Assembly: GCA_964456445.1 (NCBI GenBank)
Contig: CAYWBI010000201.1
Location: 1-6,620 of the forward strand
Reading direction: 5' to 3'
Source of the DNA: CAYWBI01 sp964456445
Lineage (GTDB): Bacteria > Calditrichota > Calditrichia > Calditrichales > J004
Length of the DNA: 6,620 bases
The notes under the pieces are model-generated. The model had not been told where the DNA came from, made no database searches, and was given only the letters and a program-made list of their open reading frames with translations. Made by a program: the position numbers and the translations under genes. Positions 6,163 through 6,620 of this stretch are shown here, in pieces (the first letter of the stretch is position 1; every line of letters starts with the position of its first letter).

Positions 6163-6236
6163 GCGTCACATTTAATTTTTGGCACTATTTTAATAATAAT
6201 ATTTTATGGGATACGGTTAGATATTTTGGCTCTACA

Positions 6237-6321
6237 GGGATTTCTGTGGGTAAACATGCTTTTTTCCGAATATAATTCCGGGTTTTACAAACGAAAGACC
6301 GCCCACAGATTTATCTGTGGA
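6237..6321 (+). repeat. 85-bp palindrome-ended dispersed repeat, copy B
   Basis: This is the same unit as 2015-2099 but in opposite orientation, with 76 of 85 positions identical and no gaps. It begins GGGATTTCTGTGGGTAAACA and ends in CCCACAGATTTATCTGTGGA (6302-6321), where only the outermost base departs from the palindrome. TCTGTGGG near the start and CCCACAGA near the end are inverted, so the full unit can form a long hairpin. The closely kept interior (CGAATATAATTCC, GGTTTTACAAACGA) argues for a unit that spreads as a whole. Confidence 0.85.
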
Positions 6322-6490
6322 TTTACTTTTTTTTCATTCCGATCCGCTTCAAAGCCCCACGGGCCCCCGGCAACGTGCGGGTTACAGATGAGTATATTTG
6401 CAGGTTTTGCGCGGGGTCGTTGCTCCATTGAGCGGAAAAGGGCAGGCAGGAAAAAACCATAAATATTATGCACAATTTCATCCTTTTGCC

Positions 6491-6607
6491 TTATTTGATA
6501 AACACTGCATTTGCCTTATTAATGAAATCTTTCCCGTTGACGGAGATCAGATACATACCGCTTGACATGAAACGTAAAATGGGGTTGTTTGCAAAAACAT
6601 GAAATAT
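6491..6607 (-). pseudogene. Remnant or frameshifted 3' end of a protein with a type IX-style sorting tail
   Basis: On the minus strand an open stretch of 38 codons ends in TAA at 6491-6493. Its final residues, SGMYLISVNGKDF then INKANAVFIK, match the end of the protease tail (SGIYYYKLKTQGF then TLTRKMTLLK) in layout: both have exactly 23 residues from SG to the last K, with aromatic Y, F and a final hydrophobic-K in the same places. Upstream an in-frame TAA (6608-6610) interrupts the frame, and IFHVFANNPILRFM does not look like the rest of such a domain. It is probably a decayed or frameshifted gene end whose body lies beyond the right edge; a chance match is possible because the piece is short. 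Confidence 0.5.
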
Positions 6608-6620
6608 TTAGTTTACAATG

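Larger units (their letters stand above)
6050..6490. other. AT-rich spacer upstream of the lipoprotein-protease operon
   Basis: This 441-base stretch should contain the operon promoter, but I find no promoter pair I would defend; 6163-6215 is very AT-rich and is the likeliest place. It holds a GC hairpin (6141-6162) and copy B of the 85-bp repeat (6237-6321). The plus-strand frame at 6226-6462 and the minus-strand frame at 6285-6473 both run through the repeat and show no family features, so I do not count them as genes. From 6322 to 6490 I see nothing recognisable. Confidence 0.65.

Noticed and set aside
2015..6321. Composite transposon bounded by the inverted repeats
   Set aside because: No transposase gene lies between them, no target-site duplication is evident, and the enclosed genes look ordinary for the genome.
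6226..6473. Opposed frames of 78 (+) and 62 (-) codons
   Set aside because: Both read through copy B of the repeat, and neither has a convincing start signal or known domain.

Overview
The window looks like a stretch of chromosome from a Gram-negative bacterium of the wider FCB group or its relatives (Calditrichota, KSB1, Ignavibacteria or a similar lineage). The main clue is the C-terminal tail of the large protease, with a QNYPNPFNP motif and an SGIYYYKL...KMTLLK ending. This is the form of the type IX-style sorting domain (Por secretion tail) common in those phyla. Two lipoproteins and several dispersed repeats in the spacers fit such a genome, but I cannot place the species.

All convincing genes lie on the minus strand, so transcription runs right to left. 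From the right edge: (i) 6491-6607, a short open stretch that reads like the last residues of another sorting-domain protein, cut off by an in-frame stop; (ii) 6050-6490, a spacer holding an 85-bp dispersed repeat; (iii) 5744-6049, a small lipoprotein; (iv) 3600-5732, a secreted subtilisin-family (S8) protease, closed by a clear intrinsic terminator at 3544-3577; (v) 3153-3599, a spacer built of several dispersed and tandem repeats; (vi) 2265-3152, a BtuF-like substrate-binding lipoprotein; (vii) 1451-2264, a long spacer with two more copies of the 85-bp repeat; (viii) 215-1438, a YprB-type RNase H-fold exonuclease with TPR-like repeats; (ix) 1-214, a spacer with an imperfect inverted repeat.

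The most interesting part is the lipoprotein-protease pair. The second half of the 101-residue lipoprotein aligns with the propeptide of the protease encoded 11 bases downstream (shared pattern LP.I.S....LA..L, then NR.T.R, LN.LL, V.RI, and a closing G and K). The protease ribosome binding site overlaps the lipoprotein stop codon. I infer a co-expressed, membrane-anchored copy of the prodomain that acts as a separate inhibitor or folding helper for the exported protease. The exonuclease and the binding protein are probably independent, ordinary genes.

The spacers are unusually rich in repeats. Three copies of a palindrome-ended 85-bp element (two about 89% identical, one diverged) are the clearest, and they resemble REP or MITE-type sequences. 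No CRISPR array, tRNA, rRNA, transposase gene or riboswitch was found.
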